Shown: positions 24,869 to 33,779 of the stretch, piece after piece | Numbering within the stretch: the first letter of the stretch is position 1 | Layout: every line of letters begins with the position of its first letter | Assembly: GCF_002738225.1 (NCBI RefSeq) | Contig: NZ_PEBQ01000144.1 | Coordinates: forward strand, 1 to 64,000 | DNA: 64,000 nucleotides | Direction: 5' to 3' | Origin: Acetobacter pomorum | Lineage (GTDB): Bacteria; Pseudomonadota; Alphaproteobacteria; Acetobacterales; Acetobacteraceae | Translations under genes and position numbers: made by a program | Notes under the pieces: generated by a model | What the model saw: the letters and a program-made list of their open reading frames with translations, nothing else | Told to the model about the DNA's origin: nothing | Databases searched by the model: none

Positions 24869-27151
24869 GTGACGGCGCAGGATAAAAAAGAGCAGGCCCC
24901 TGTAAAAGCTCGTTCACCAGCCCGGAAAGCAGCGCCCAGAAAACCTTCTACCCGCCAACCCAGGCAGAGCAGAAAAACGGCAGAGCGGCAGATCACGCTG
25001 GAAACGCCCGAACGGTTTATTAACCGCGAGCTTTCGTGGCTGGATTTCAACCAGCGTGTGGTGGAGGAGGCAGATAACGCCCGCAACCCACTTTTGGAAC
25101 GCCTGCGCTTTTTATCTATCAGCGCCAGTAATCTGGATGAATTCTATTCCGTGCGTGTGGCGGGGCTTGTCGGACAGGTGCGTGAGGGGCTGACCAAACT
25201 CTCCCCCGATGGCCGCACACCAGCACAGCAGCTTGAGGCTGTGCGTGAACGTTGCGCCCGCCTGCTGCGTGAACAGCAGCGGATATGGACAGAACTGCGC
25301 GGCCTGCTGGCAGAAGCCGGTGTGGAACTGTGTGAGCCAGATGCGCTGACAGATGCGGATAAGGACTGGCTGGGCAAAACCTTTATGGACAGGGTTTTCC
25401 CTGTTCTCACCCCTCTGGCGGTGGACCCGGCACACCCGCTGCCGTTTATCCCCAATATGGGGTTGGCACTGGGCTTGCGCCTGCTTTATGCAGATACCGG
25501 CCTGTTTGCCATGAACGCCCTTATTCTGCTGCCGGCACAGATAGAGCGTTTTATCCGCCTGCCATCTCCTGCCCCCGCAGATGCCACAACACCCCCAAAG
25601 GTGCGCTTCTTCCGTCTGGAAGATCTGATCACCCTGTTTATTGATCGTCTGTTTGATGGTCTGGAGGTGGGGGAAAGCGTCGTGTTGCGCGTGGTGCGCG
25701 ATACCGATGTAGAGTTTGAGGATGAGGCGGAAGATCTTGTCCGCTCCTATGAAACAGCCTTGAAGCGCCGCCGCCGTGGGGTGGTCATCCATCTGGATAT
25801 GGAAAAGCGGGTGCCCACGGAACTGGCGGAAGCCATTGCCTCGGACCTTGATCTGCCGCCCGATGAAATTGCCGTGCATTCCGGCATGATCGGCGTGGTG
25901 GACCTGAAACAGATGATTGTGGATGACAGGCCGGATTTGCTGTTTCCGCCCTACACCCCGCGCTTTCCCGAACGTATTCGGGATTTCAACGGGGATTGCT
26001 TTGCCGCCATCCGCGCCAAGGATCTGCTGGTGCATCACCCATTTGAAAGCTTTGATGTGGTGGTGCAGTTTTTGCGGCAGGCCGCGCTGGACCCGAACGT
26101 GATTGCTATTAAGCAAACGCTGTATCGCACATCGCGCGATTCACCCATTGTGAAAGCGCTGATTGAGGCCGCAGAAGCCGGTAAATCCGTTACCGCCATG
26201 GTGGAACTGCGCGCGCGTTTTGATGAGGAAGCCAATATTCGCCTCTCCCGCGCGTTGGAAGCTGCGGGTGTGCAGGTAGTGTTTGGTTTTGCGGATTTAA
26301 AAACCCACGCCAAGCTCAGCCTTGTGGTGCGGCGTGAAGGTGGGCTTGTGCGCTCTTACGCGCATTTTGGCACAGGCAATTATCACCCCATTACCGCCCG
26401 TATTTATACAGATCTTTCCTTCTTTACGTGTGATCCGGCATTGGCGCGGGATTCTGCGCGCCTGTTCAATTACGTCACAGGCTACGCCATGCCTGCGCAG
26501 ATGGAGAAAATTGCCTTTTCTCCCATCACCATCCGCAGCACGTTGAAAGAACTGATTCAGGAAGAAATTGACCACGTTAAGGCAGGTAAACCGGGCAGCA
26601 TCTGGTTGAAGATGAATGCACTGGTGGACCCGGAACTGATTGATTGCCTGTACAAAGCCTCCTGCGCAGGGGTTAAGATTGTTGGCGTTATCCGCGGCAT
26701 CTGCTGCCTGCGACCGGGTGTGCCGGGGCTTTCTGAAAATATCCGCATTAAATCCATTGTCGGGCGCTTTTTGGAACATTCGCGCATTTTTGTGTTTGGG
26801 AACGAACACCGCCTGCCATCGCGCTATGCCAAGGTCTTTATTTCCTCGGCAGACTGGATGACGCGGAATATGGATTGGCGTGTGGAAAGCATGGTGCCCA
26901 TTACCAACCCCACCGTGCATGCGCAGGTTTTGGGCCAGATCATGGTGTCCAATATTAGAGATACCTTACAGTCATGGATGTTGGAGCAGAATGGAGAATG
27001 GCGGCGCGTCAACCCCGGCAACCGCCCATTTTCCGCACATGAATGGTTTATGACACATCCTTCCCTTTCCGGGCGAGGCTCTGCTGCGCATGACACACCC
27101 ATCCGGGCCCCGGCATCTTTGACCTCTTCACAGGACTTGCTGATAGATTGA
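24869..27151 (+). CDS. ppk: Polyphosphate kinase 1
   Basis: PPK1 reversibly makes long-chain inorganic polyphosphate from ATP. The 760-aa protein has a basic, Pro-rich disordered leader (about 40 residues), then the N domain ([28 protein letters not shown]), the head domain and two PLD-like catalytic domains. The phosphorylated His is in [12 protein letters not shown] (residue 480), followed by [10 protein letters not shown], with Arg-rich phosphate sites nearby. Translation begins with GTG 24869 behind AAGGAAAGGAAG. ppx follows 97 bp later. Confidence 0.95.
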   Translation: MTAQDKKEQAPVKARSPARKAAPRKPSTRQPRQSRKTAERQITLETPERFINRELSWLDFNQRVVEEADNARNPLLERLRFLSISASNLDEFYSVRVAGLVGQVREGLTKLSPDGRTPAQQLEAVRERCARLLREQQRIWTELRGLLAEAGVELCEPDALTDADKDWLGKTFMDRVFPVLTPLAVDPAHPLPFIPNMGLALGLRLLYADTGLFAMNALILLPAQIERFIRLPSPAPADATTPPKVRFFRLEDLITLFIDRLFDGLEVGESVVLRVVRDTDVEFEDEAEDLVRSYETALKRRRRGVVIHLDMEKRVPTELAEAIASDLDLPPDEIAVHSGMIGVVDLKQMIVDDRPDLLFPPYTPRFPERIRDFNGDCFAAIRAKDLLVHHPFESFDVVVQFLRQAALDPNVIAIKQTLYRTSRDSPIVKALIEAAEAGKSVTAMVELRARFDEEANIRLSRALEAAGVQVVFGFADLKTHAKLSLVVRREGGLVRSYAHFGTGNYHPITARIYTDLSFFTCDPALARDSARLFNYVTGYAMPAQMEKIAFSPITIRSTLKELIQEEIDHVKAGKPGSIWLKMNALVDPELIDCLYKASCAGVKIVGVIRGICCLRPGVPGLSENIRIKSIVGRFLEHSRIFVFGNEHRLPSRYAKVFISSADWMTRNMDWRVESMVPITNPTVHAQVLGQIMVSNIRDTLQSWMLEQNGEWRRVNPGNRPFSAHEWFMTHPSLSGRGSAAHDTPIRAPASLTSSQDLLID

Positions 27152-27248
27152 TGTCTGAAATCATGAGCTTTTTTCTTGCGTCGGGATTATCTCATCCCCG
27201 TTGTTCCAAGCTGCGCGGGCAGTTTCTGCAAACGGGGAGGGGCTTCTG

Positions 27249-28739
27249 ATGGAAGCAGAGCAGCCGTGCCGGTCCGCTGTGGTGGATCTTGGCTCCAATT
27301 CCGTAAGGCTTGTGGTTTTTGAAGGACGCTCACGCAATCCGCTTCCCATTTTCAATGAAAAGGCCGTGCTCCGTTTGGGGCGCGGGCTGACGGAAACCGG
27401 AAAGCTGAATGAAGAGGGCGTGGAAATGGCAAAGGAAGTGCTCAGCCGCTTCCATGCCATTGCCCGCGCCATGAAGGCTGATCCGTTTGAAATCCTGGCA
27501 ACCGCCGCTGTGCGGGATGCCAGCAATGGTCCGGCTTTTGTACAAACCCTGCGTGAGAGCATGCCCGGTGTGCCCATCCGTATTCTTTCCGGCAAGGAGG
27601 AGGCCGATCATTCCGCCATTGGCGTTATGTGCGGTATTCCCGGTGCATCCGGCTTGGTGGCGGATGTGGGCGGTGGGTCACTGGAGCTTATTCATCTTAC
27701 ACCGCAGGGGCGGCATGATGCCACAACCCTGCCTCTGGGGATGATCCGACTGGCCGATCGCTCTGGCCGGGATCTGGATAAAGCCAAAACCTTGGCAGAC
27801 AAGGATATTGGCGGTGTGGAATGGTTGCCCAAGGTTAAGGGTAGCACGCTTTATCTTGTAGGTGGGGCGTTCCGTGCGCTGGCGCGGCTCCAGATTGCGC
27901 GCACGCAATATCCGCTCAACATCGTGCACTATTATACAATGGATGTGCAGGAAGCGCGGGAGATGACGGGCTGGCTGCAAAACAGCTCGCGCCGCAGTTT
28001 GGAGCGTCTGCCCGGTGCACCACGCAAGCGGCTGGATGATACACCTTTTGCTGCCATGGTGCTGCGGCGCCTGATGAAAAAGGTGCAGCCAGACAAAATT
28101 GTATTTTGCGTGGATGGCCTGCGCGAGGGCTGGTACATGCTCAAGGTGGCGCCGGATATTCTGGCCCAGAACCCGATGGATGTGGTGGCGCGTGAAATGT
28201 GTGCCCGTTTCGGGCGTAGCAATTCATTACCGTATGCCTTGATGAAGTGGACAGATTTTTTGCGGCCAGAGGAAACGGCGGAAGAAAAATACCTGCGCCA
28301 TCTGGCCTGCTATCTGTCTGATATCGGGAGCCATGATCACCCGGAATATCGGGCGGAACAAACCTATTGGCGTATTTTGCGGGTGCAAAGTGGCGGGTTT
28401 GACCATCCTTCCCGCGCATGGCTGGCGCTGGCGCTGGCTGTTCGTTACGCGGCAGATCAGCAGGCTCCCTTTCTGGCAACGTCTCGCGCCCTGTTGAGTG
28501 AGGCAGACTGGAAAAGTGCCGTGGTGCTGGGGCTGGCCTTACGGTTGGCCTATTCTCTTTCCGGTGGGGCTGGGCAGTTGCTGGAAGGCACCTCTCTTGA
28601 ATGGGAAGGGAATGCGCTGGTGCTGATCCTGACATCTGCCCGTGTGGCCGTGAAAGGCGAGAGCGTGCGCCGTGGATTGGAGCGTCTGGGCCAGGCCCTG
28701 GATGTTGCAACACGTTTCGAGATTGAACTGGTTGGTTGA
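27249..28739 (+). CDS. ppx: Exopolyphosphatase (Ppx/GppA family)
   Basis: A 496-aa ASKHA-fold phosphatase that removes terminal phosphates from polyphosphate or hydrolyses pppGpp. The N-terminal domain has VVDLGSNSVRLVVFE and the second phosphate loop ADVGGGSLELI; the C-terminal half is helical and HD-like. The start at ATG 27249 has a strong GGGGAGGGG site; upstream TTG forms are not needed. Being next to ppk, the pair sets polyphosphate levels. Confidence 0.92.
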   Translation: MEAEQPCRSAVVDLGSNSVRLVVFEGRSRNPLPIFNEKAVLRLGRGLTETGKLNEEGVEMAKEVLSRFHAIARAMKADPFEILATAAVRDASNGPAFVQTLRESMPGVPIRILSGKEEADHSAIGVMCGIPGASGLVADVGGGSLELIHLTPQGRHDATTLPLGMIRLADRSGRDLDKAKTLADKDIGGVEWLPKVKGSTLYLVGGAFRALARLQIARTQYPLNIVHYYTMDVQEAREMTGWLQNSSRRSLERLPGAPRKRLDDTPFAAMVLRRLMKKVQPDKIVFCVDGLREGWYMLKVAPDILAQNPMDVVAREMCARFGRSNSLPYALMKWTDFLRPEETAEEKYLRHLACYLSDIGSHDHPEYRAEQTYWRILRVQSGGFDHPSRAWLALALAVRYAADQQAPFLATSRALLSEADWKSAVVLGLALRLAYSLSGGAGQLLEGTSLEWEGNALVLILTSARVAVKGESVRRGLERLGQALDVATRFEIELVG

Positions 28740-28911
28740 TATGCCTTAAACAGGATACAGGTGCGGGGTGGACAACCCCCATCTATCGGGGCACATTACG
28801 GTTTATACATCCTGATATGGGGCAGTGGCGCGGTGGATAAGTCTGGCCGGGTGCACCTGTCTGTCAAATTTCAGGTTCTGAATAACCGGTAAAGCAGCGG
28901 AACCTTATCTC

Positions 28912-31230
28912 GTGTCTTCTGAAGAGATCATAGATCCCACAGTCCAGCACGATGCTTCTGTCCGAAGGGTTCTGCTGCATCTTGTCCTGCCATTTGTTGT
29001 TACGGTTATGGCTGTGTTGGCCATTGCGTTGGTGGGCATCAATTCCTACCGCACCACAAAGGAAGGTGTTTCCACCCTTACGCACCAGCTTATGGGTGCC
29101 GTACAACAATATATTGTGCAGCAGGTTACGGATTACATCCTGCCAGCCGCCACAGGTAACCTGATTGCCTCTGGCATGATCGAGCATGCCCCTGCACAGG
29201 TAGAAGATAAGGTTTTCTATTCCTACGGCAGCACCATGTTGCGCAAGATTCCACAGCTTCAGTCCTTTTATCTGGCGGATGATGAAGGGCATTTCATGCT
29301 CATCGCCCGTGCAGCGCAACAGGGCGTGCAGGAACATGTGCGTCTGATTGAAAAAAACGGCCACACATATTTTCATCATGCGTTCTGGGATGAGAGCGGG
29401 CAGAAAATTTCTGAAACGGAAGAAGACGCCAAAGGCTATGATCCACGCACGCGGGACTGGTACAAGAATACCGCCGGTACAGACAAGGTAACCTGGACAA
29501 AGCCGCACCTTTTCCCCACCACCAGCCAGTTTGTTATGACCAGTTCCTTACGGTTCAAGACCGATGCTGGCCATACAATGGTGTTTGCCACCAATATTTC
29601 GCTTAATGAGCTCAGCTCCTATCTGGATCAGATCAAGGTTGGCAAAACCGGTTCTGCCATGATTGTGGATAGTCATGGCCTGCTGATTGCCGGAAAAAAT
29701 CTGACTCAGCAGGCCAAGGCAGCTGGCTGGGACCCCGATAAAATGGTGCTGGACCGGAACGCCTATCCGGTTTTTGCGCTGGGGTATGATCATTACCGGG
29801 TGCGCGGTGTTGGCCCGCGGCATGTTACGTGGGATGGCAAAGATTACATTACCATTGCCGCATCCTTGCCGCGCTATTCCGATAGCTGGGTCTTGCTGAT
29901 GGCCGCGCCCGAAAGTGATTTCGGCTCCTTCGCGCGCCAGAGCAGCCATCAGAGCTTGCAGTTTTTGGCCATTATCACAGTTTTCTCGCTTGTGTTGGCC
30001 GGTTTGCTGGTGCGTCAGGTTCGGCGGACAGAAGCCGGCACACGTCTGCTGGAAAAACAGAAGGCGCAGATCCAGCGTGAAAGCTCTGCCGTGCAGGTGG
30101 TGGCTGTTGCACCTCGTCTGTTTGACCCCACAGTGGAACCGCTTAGCCTGACAGAGCAGCTTACGCTTGTAACGGGTGCGCGCCGTGCCACGCTGTGGCG
30201 CTTTTTGCATGATGGCGCCGCGATGGTGTGTGAAGATGCGTATGATCAAACGCAGAACACGCATTCTGGTGGATTTGAAATGGCCCGCACGGAACTGGGA
30301 CCATTTTTTGCCGCGATAGAAGAGGGCAACGCGTTTTCAGTTGAAAATGCGGCGGTGGATCCGCGCACCACACGGTTTGAGCGCCTTATCATGCGTGAGC
30401 TGGGCACCAAGGCGCTGACTGTTTGCCCTGTGCACGGCCCACACGGTGTGGAAGGCGCGATTATGCTGGAAGATCCGCACCTGCAACCGCACCTGCTTTA
30501 CTTCCTGGATCTTATGGCAGGGGTGGCGGCTTTGCGTTTTGCAGCGCAGGCCCAACTGTTGGATAGTCAGGCAGGTAAAATTGTGGATGCCGGGCAGCAG
30601 GTTGCCGCGCTGGATGTGCCGCCGCCGCAATCCGATAATATGCTGATGATGGCGCCCGAAGCAGCCGCTGTAAATTCTGCCAGCATTTATCCCTCAGTGG
30701 CTGTGCTGGTCATTACGTTCTCCGACCCTGTTGTAGAAGGTGAGAAAGAAACCGAGGCGTTGATTGCGCTGATCAACCAGCTGGCGGCGGATGTGCAGTC
30801 TGTTGCGCAGGAAGAAAAACTGTTTGCCGTGGAAGTGGCCGGCCACCGTATGATCTGCACGGCAGGGTGTCTGCCCCAGCCGGATGTTACAGCCATTGTG
30901 CGTGTTGCAGATGCCGCGCTTAAAATGCGTGAAATCTTTATGGCATCCTTGGCTGCGGCAGATCTGGAACCTGTGTTTACCATGGGTATTGATTACGGCC
31001 CGGCATTTGGTGGCGCGGTGGGTAACTCCCCCAAAGTGTTCAACCTGTGGGGGCAGACAGTTTCCTTGGCCGAGCTGATGGCTGCAGGGGCAGCAGATCC
31101 TGGCACCATTCAGGTTACAGAACGTGTGTACGCTGTGCTGCGTGACAGATACCTGTTCCGTAGCCGGGGCACCTTCTTTGCGCCACATCTGGGTCTGGGG
31201 CGTGCTTATACATTGGCGGCAAGGCGATGA
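28912..31230 (+). CDS. Membrane sensor: dCache, GAF-like and degenerate class III cyclase domain
   Basis: A 772-aa protein. Residues about 20-45 form a first TM helix, about 50-330 a periplasmic dCache-type sensor, about 345-365 a second TM helix, 405-545 a GAF-like domain, and about 590-770 a class III nucleotide cyclase homology domain. The cyclase residues are lost: the first metal Asp is Thr602, the second is His645, the base-recognising Lys is Glu641, the ribose Asn is Ser718 and the transition-state Arg is Leu722. The scaffold survives (GIDYGPAFGGAVG, NLWGQTVSLAELM). It should therefore not make cAMP or cGMP, though it may bind a nucleotide or partner. GTG start at 28912; its stop overlaps the MlaE-like permease start by 4 bp. 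Confidence 0.8.
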   Translation: MSSEEIIDPTVQHDASVRRVLLHLVLPFVVTVMAVLAIALVGINSYRTTKEGVSTLTHQLMGAVQQYIVQQVTDYILPAATGNLIASGMIEHAPAQVEDKVFYSYGSTMLRKIPQLQSFYLADDEGHFMLIARAAQQGVQEHVRLIEKNGHTYFHHAFWDESGQKISETEEDAKGYDPRTRDWYKNTAGTDKVTWTKPHLFPTTSQFVMTSSLRFKTDAGHTMVFATNISLNELSSYLDQIKVGKTGSAMIVDSHGLLIAGKNLTQQAKAAGWDPDKMVLDRNAYPVFALGYDHYRVRGVGPRHVTWDGKDYITIAASLPRYSDSWVLLMAAPESDFGSFARQSSHQSLQFLAIITVFSLVLAGLLVRQVRRTEAGTRLLEKQKAQIQRESSAVQVVAVAPRLFDPTVEPLSLTEQLTLVTGARRATLWRFLHDGAAMVCEDAYDQTQNTHSGGFEMARTELGPFFAAIEEGNAFSVENAAVDPRTTRFERLIMRELGTKALTVCPVHGPHGVEGAIMLEDPHLQPHLLYFLDLMAGVAALRFAAQAQLLDSQAGKIVDAGQQVAALDVPPPQSDNMLMMAPEAAAVNSASIYPSVAVLVITFSDPVVEGEKETEALIALINQLAADVQSVAQEEKLFAVEVAGHRMICTAGCLPQPDVTAIVRVADAALKMREIFMASLAAADLEPVFTMGIDYGPAFGGAVGNSPKVFNLWGQTVSLAELMAAGAADPGTIQVTERVYAVLRDRYLFRSRGTFFAPHLGLGRAYTLAARR

Positions 31231-32126
31231 GCGGTAGCCAGCAAACGGGCGGCCCACCACATATGCCGTCGGATGATGAACCGGATCTGGTTCTGCAAAC
31301 AGATGCCCACAAGCCGGCCCAGCGTGTTCCCCTGCATGAATGGATACGCAGGAAGCTGGCGTGGGTTGGCCGGCTTGTGCGCAAACAGGCACGGTTTTTT
31401 CTGATTGTGCTGGGGGCAGGCTGGGGCGTTATTTTTGAAAGCTTCCGCTCCCACGCATGGCGCCGCACAGTGCGGTACGAATTTGTAACCACCATGAACA
31501 ACATTATCGGCGGCGGTGTGAGCGCATCTCTGTTTGCCGGTATGCTGACAGGTGTGGCTGCTGTTTCGCAGGTGATTTACTGGCTGGGTCTGACCGGACT
31601 TGCCAAAATGACCGGCTCCATTCTGGTGAATGTGGTGATCCGTGAAATTGCACCCATTCTGGTAGGTATTCTGCTGCTGGGGCGTAATGGCATGTTGTCC
31701 GCCACGGAACTGGGGCTGCTTACTATTGGTGGGCAGGTGCGCTCCATGCAGTCCGTGGGTATGGACCCGTTTCTGATGCTGGTTTTGCCCCGCACGCTGG
31801 CGTTTACTGTTGCCGGGTTTACGCTGGGTATTCTGTTTTCCATGTCATCGCTGATAACAGGGTATGTTATCAGCCGTATTTCTGGCGTGATCACCAACCC
31901 GATCTGGACTTTTCTAGATGATGTGGCAGCGGCCATGTCGGTTACGGATTATGCCGTTATTCCGCTTAAATTCATCATGGTTGGTTTTGTGGTGGGGCTT
32001 GGCGGCTGTCTGACAGGCCTGACCGCCACGAACGAGGATTCACTGCGCACGCTGCTGCCACGCGGCTTTTCCCGCGGGATGCTGATTGTGATGATGGTGA
32101 GCGTTCTGTTCAGTCTGGATCTGTAA
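31227..32126 (+). CDS. mlaE: MlaE-like ABC permease (MlaE/YrbE family)
   Basis: A 299-aa inner-membrane protein with an about 60-residue hydrophilic N-terminal extension and then the MlaE fold of roughly five to six helices. Family features: VIREIAPILVG (139-147), GRNGMLSATELG (152-163) and VGMDPFLMLVLPR. In canonical MlaE the segment after ElG is the coupling helix reading close to EQIDAL; here it is GQVRSM (169-174), which is unusual and matches a non-standard ATPase partner. It would form the membrane core of a phospholipid or other lipid transporter with the MCE protein encoded two genes on. It is coupled to the sensor before it by ATGA. Confidence 0.85.
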   Translation: MSGSQQTGGPPHMPSDDEPDLVLQTDAHKPAQRVPLHEWIRRKLAWVGRLVRKQARFFLIVLGAGWGVIFESFRSHAWRRTVRYEFVTTMNNIIGGGVSASLFAGMLTGVAAVSQVIYWLGLTGLAKMTGSILVNVVIREIAPILVGILLLGRNGMLSATELGLLTIGGQVRSMQSVGMDPFLMLVLPRTLAFTVAGFTLGILFSMSSLITGYVISRISGVITNPIWTFLDDVAAAMSVTDYAVIPLKFIMVGFVVGLGGCLTGLTATNEDSLRTLLPRGFSRGMLIVMMVSVLFSLDL

Positions 32127-32127
32127 G

Positions 32128-32829
32128 ATGGAGACATATGCAGCAGGCCCACTTCTGGAATTGAACAAGGCAGTACCCTCCTTTGAGGATAGTGGGCTGC
32201 CCCCAATCCCTTTCAACATGAAGCTGATGCCCGGTGAATGTATGATAGTGGAAGCGCGGGACCCAAGCCGCGCCACCATGTTTGCCGATATGTGTAGCGG
32301 CATGGTGGAGCTGGAAAGTGGGCAGGTCAGCTTTATGGGGCTGGACTGGGCAAACCTGCAGGATCGGGAACTTAATGCCCTACGTGGGCGCATAGGGCGT
32401 ATTACACGCCGCGCCAGCTGGGCGGAGTTTATGCCCACGCATCTGGGTATTATTTTGCAGCAGTTGCACCATACCACCCGCACGCTGGATGATCTGGTGG
32501 CAGAAGCGGTGCGGCGGTCAGAAGATTTTGGGCTGCCGGGAGTGCCAACTGTTAGCCCCTCCCTGCTTTCAGATACAGATCTTACGCGTGTTTCATGCGT
32601 GCGGGCTTTTATGGGGCAGCCACATCTGCTGCTTTTGGAAGACCCGCTGGAGGGTGGCCCGCCCGAAATGTATAATTCTTTCCTTTCTTCGGTAACAGAG
32701 GCGCGGGACAGAGGGGCAGGCGTAATCTGGCTGGTGCGCAGCAATGCCGTTTGGCAAAGTTACCGGCAGGGTATTACCTCCACATGGCGTCTTGCTGATG
32801 ATGGCCTAGTAGCAGTACGGATGGCATAA
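32128..32829 (+). CDS. MlaF-like ABC-fold protein lacking the ATPase motifs
   Basis: A 233-aa protein in the MlaF position, 1 bp after mlaE. The ABC fold can be followed from start to end (LMPGECMIVEA ... ELESGQVSFMGLDW ... QPHLLLLEDP). The Walker A segment is ARDPSRAT (43-50) with no glycine loop and no Lys. The signature region is LLSDTDL instead of LSGGQ. Walker B ends Glu-Asp where Asp-Glu is expected (171-172), and the H-loop His is Arg204. I see no Q-loop Gln. Hydrolysis of ATP by this protein is very unlikely. The frame is intact and tightly coupled, so it is maintained as a protein. No second ATPase gene is in the window. Confidence 0.8.
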   Translation: METYAAGPLLELNKAVPSFEDSGLPPIPFNMKLMPGECMIVEARDPSRATMFADMCSGMVELESGQVSFMGLDWANLQDRELNALRGRIGRITRRASWAEFMPTHLGIILQQLHHTTRTLDDLVAEAVRRSEDFGLPGVPTVSPSLLSDTDLTRVSCVRAFMGQPHLLLLEDPLEGGPPEMYNSFLSSVTEARDRGAGVIWLVRSNAVWQSYRQGITSTWRLADDGLVAVRMA

Positions 32830-33779
32830 TGTTCCAGCTCCGCTTAAGACAGAAAGTAAAACCTCTTATTTCCCTGCGTTATGCAGATGAATGGGTTGGT
32901 TTTCTTGTTCTTCTCAGCCTCGTTATTTTTGCAGGCGCGGTGATTGAAGCCGGTGTGCTGCGAGACTGGCTCACCCCACCTGCGCGCCTGCGTGTGGTGT
33001 TACCTGCTTCTGGCGTGGGTGGTCTTACTGTTGGGGGGGATGTGCAGCTTATGGGGGCCCATGCGGGCACCATCCGTTCCATCAAACTTAATCCATCGGG
33101 CAATATGTACGCATTGGTGGATCTGGATCCGCAGGCCAAGCCATTTATCCGGCGTGACAGTTCGGCCATTATTCGCAAGCAGTTGATTGTAACAGGTGCC
33201 GCCTATCTGGATCTGAGCCGTGGGCATGGTGAGCCTATGGACTGGAGCTACGCAGTTGTAAGCGCCACACCAGCCCCTAACCCGGCAGACCAGATTACGG
33301 CCACACTTAACAGCATTCAGGCCCAGATCATGCCAGCTCTGGCAAGTGCACGCCACATGATGGCACAGCTTGATGGCACCATTAGCGATATGCATGCCGG
33401 CAAGGGCACAGTGGGCCAGTTGATGACGAATGATCAGCTTATCAAACAGGCGGAAGCTACCATTGTTTCGCTCAATGGGGTGATTAATCGCCTGAAGCCG
33501 ATTGAAAACCAGATTTCCGGTATCATGAACAAAACCGATGCCACGGTAGCGAACCTGAAAGGGGCCTCGCATGATCTGAAAGGCGCCACACCGCATCTGC
33601 CGGGCATTGCCGCTAATCTGGATGCCAGCACCGCAGATCTGCCAGCACTTCTGGCACAGGCACAAACAACACTTTACGGGCTGGAAAAACTGACAGATCA
33701 GCTGCGCGGCATGTGGCTGCTGGGAGGACAAAAAGTGGTAAGGCATAACCGTCTGTCACCCAAGCAGGTGCGGCCATGA
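32829..33779 (+). CDS. mlaD: MCE-domain (MlaD-like) lipid transport protein
   Basis: A 316-aa protein with one N-terminal TM helix (about residues 22-45), a single MCE domain (about 50-135: SGVGGLTVGGDVQLMGAHAG and GAAYLDLSRG) and a long C-terminal helical region rich in Ala/Leu/Asn that resembles the tunnel-forming helices of larger MCE proteins. The family forms hexamers in the periplasm that pass lipids between inner and outer membranes. The start codon overlaps the previous stop (TAATG), and the end overlaps the lipoprotein gene by 4 bp. Confidence 0.88.
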   Translation: MFQLRLRQKVKPLISLRYADEWVGFLVLLSLVIFAGAVIEAGVLRDWLTPPARLRVVLPASGVGGLTVGGDVQLMGAHAGTIRSIKLNPSGNMYALVDLDPQAKPFIRRDSSAIIRKQLIVTGAAYLDLSRGHGEPMDWSYAVVSATPAPNPADQITATLNSIQAQIMPALASARHMMAQLDGTISDMHAGKGTVGQLMTNDQLIKQAEATIVSLNGVINRLKPIENQISGIMNKTDATVANLKGASHDLKGATPHLPGIAANLDASTADLPALLAQAQTTLYGLEKLTDQLRGMWLLGGQKVVRHNRLSPKQVRP

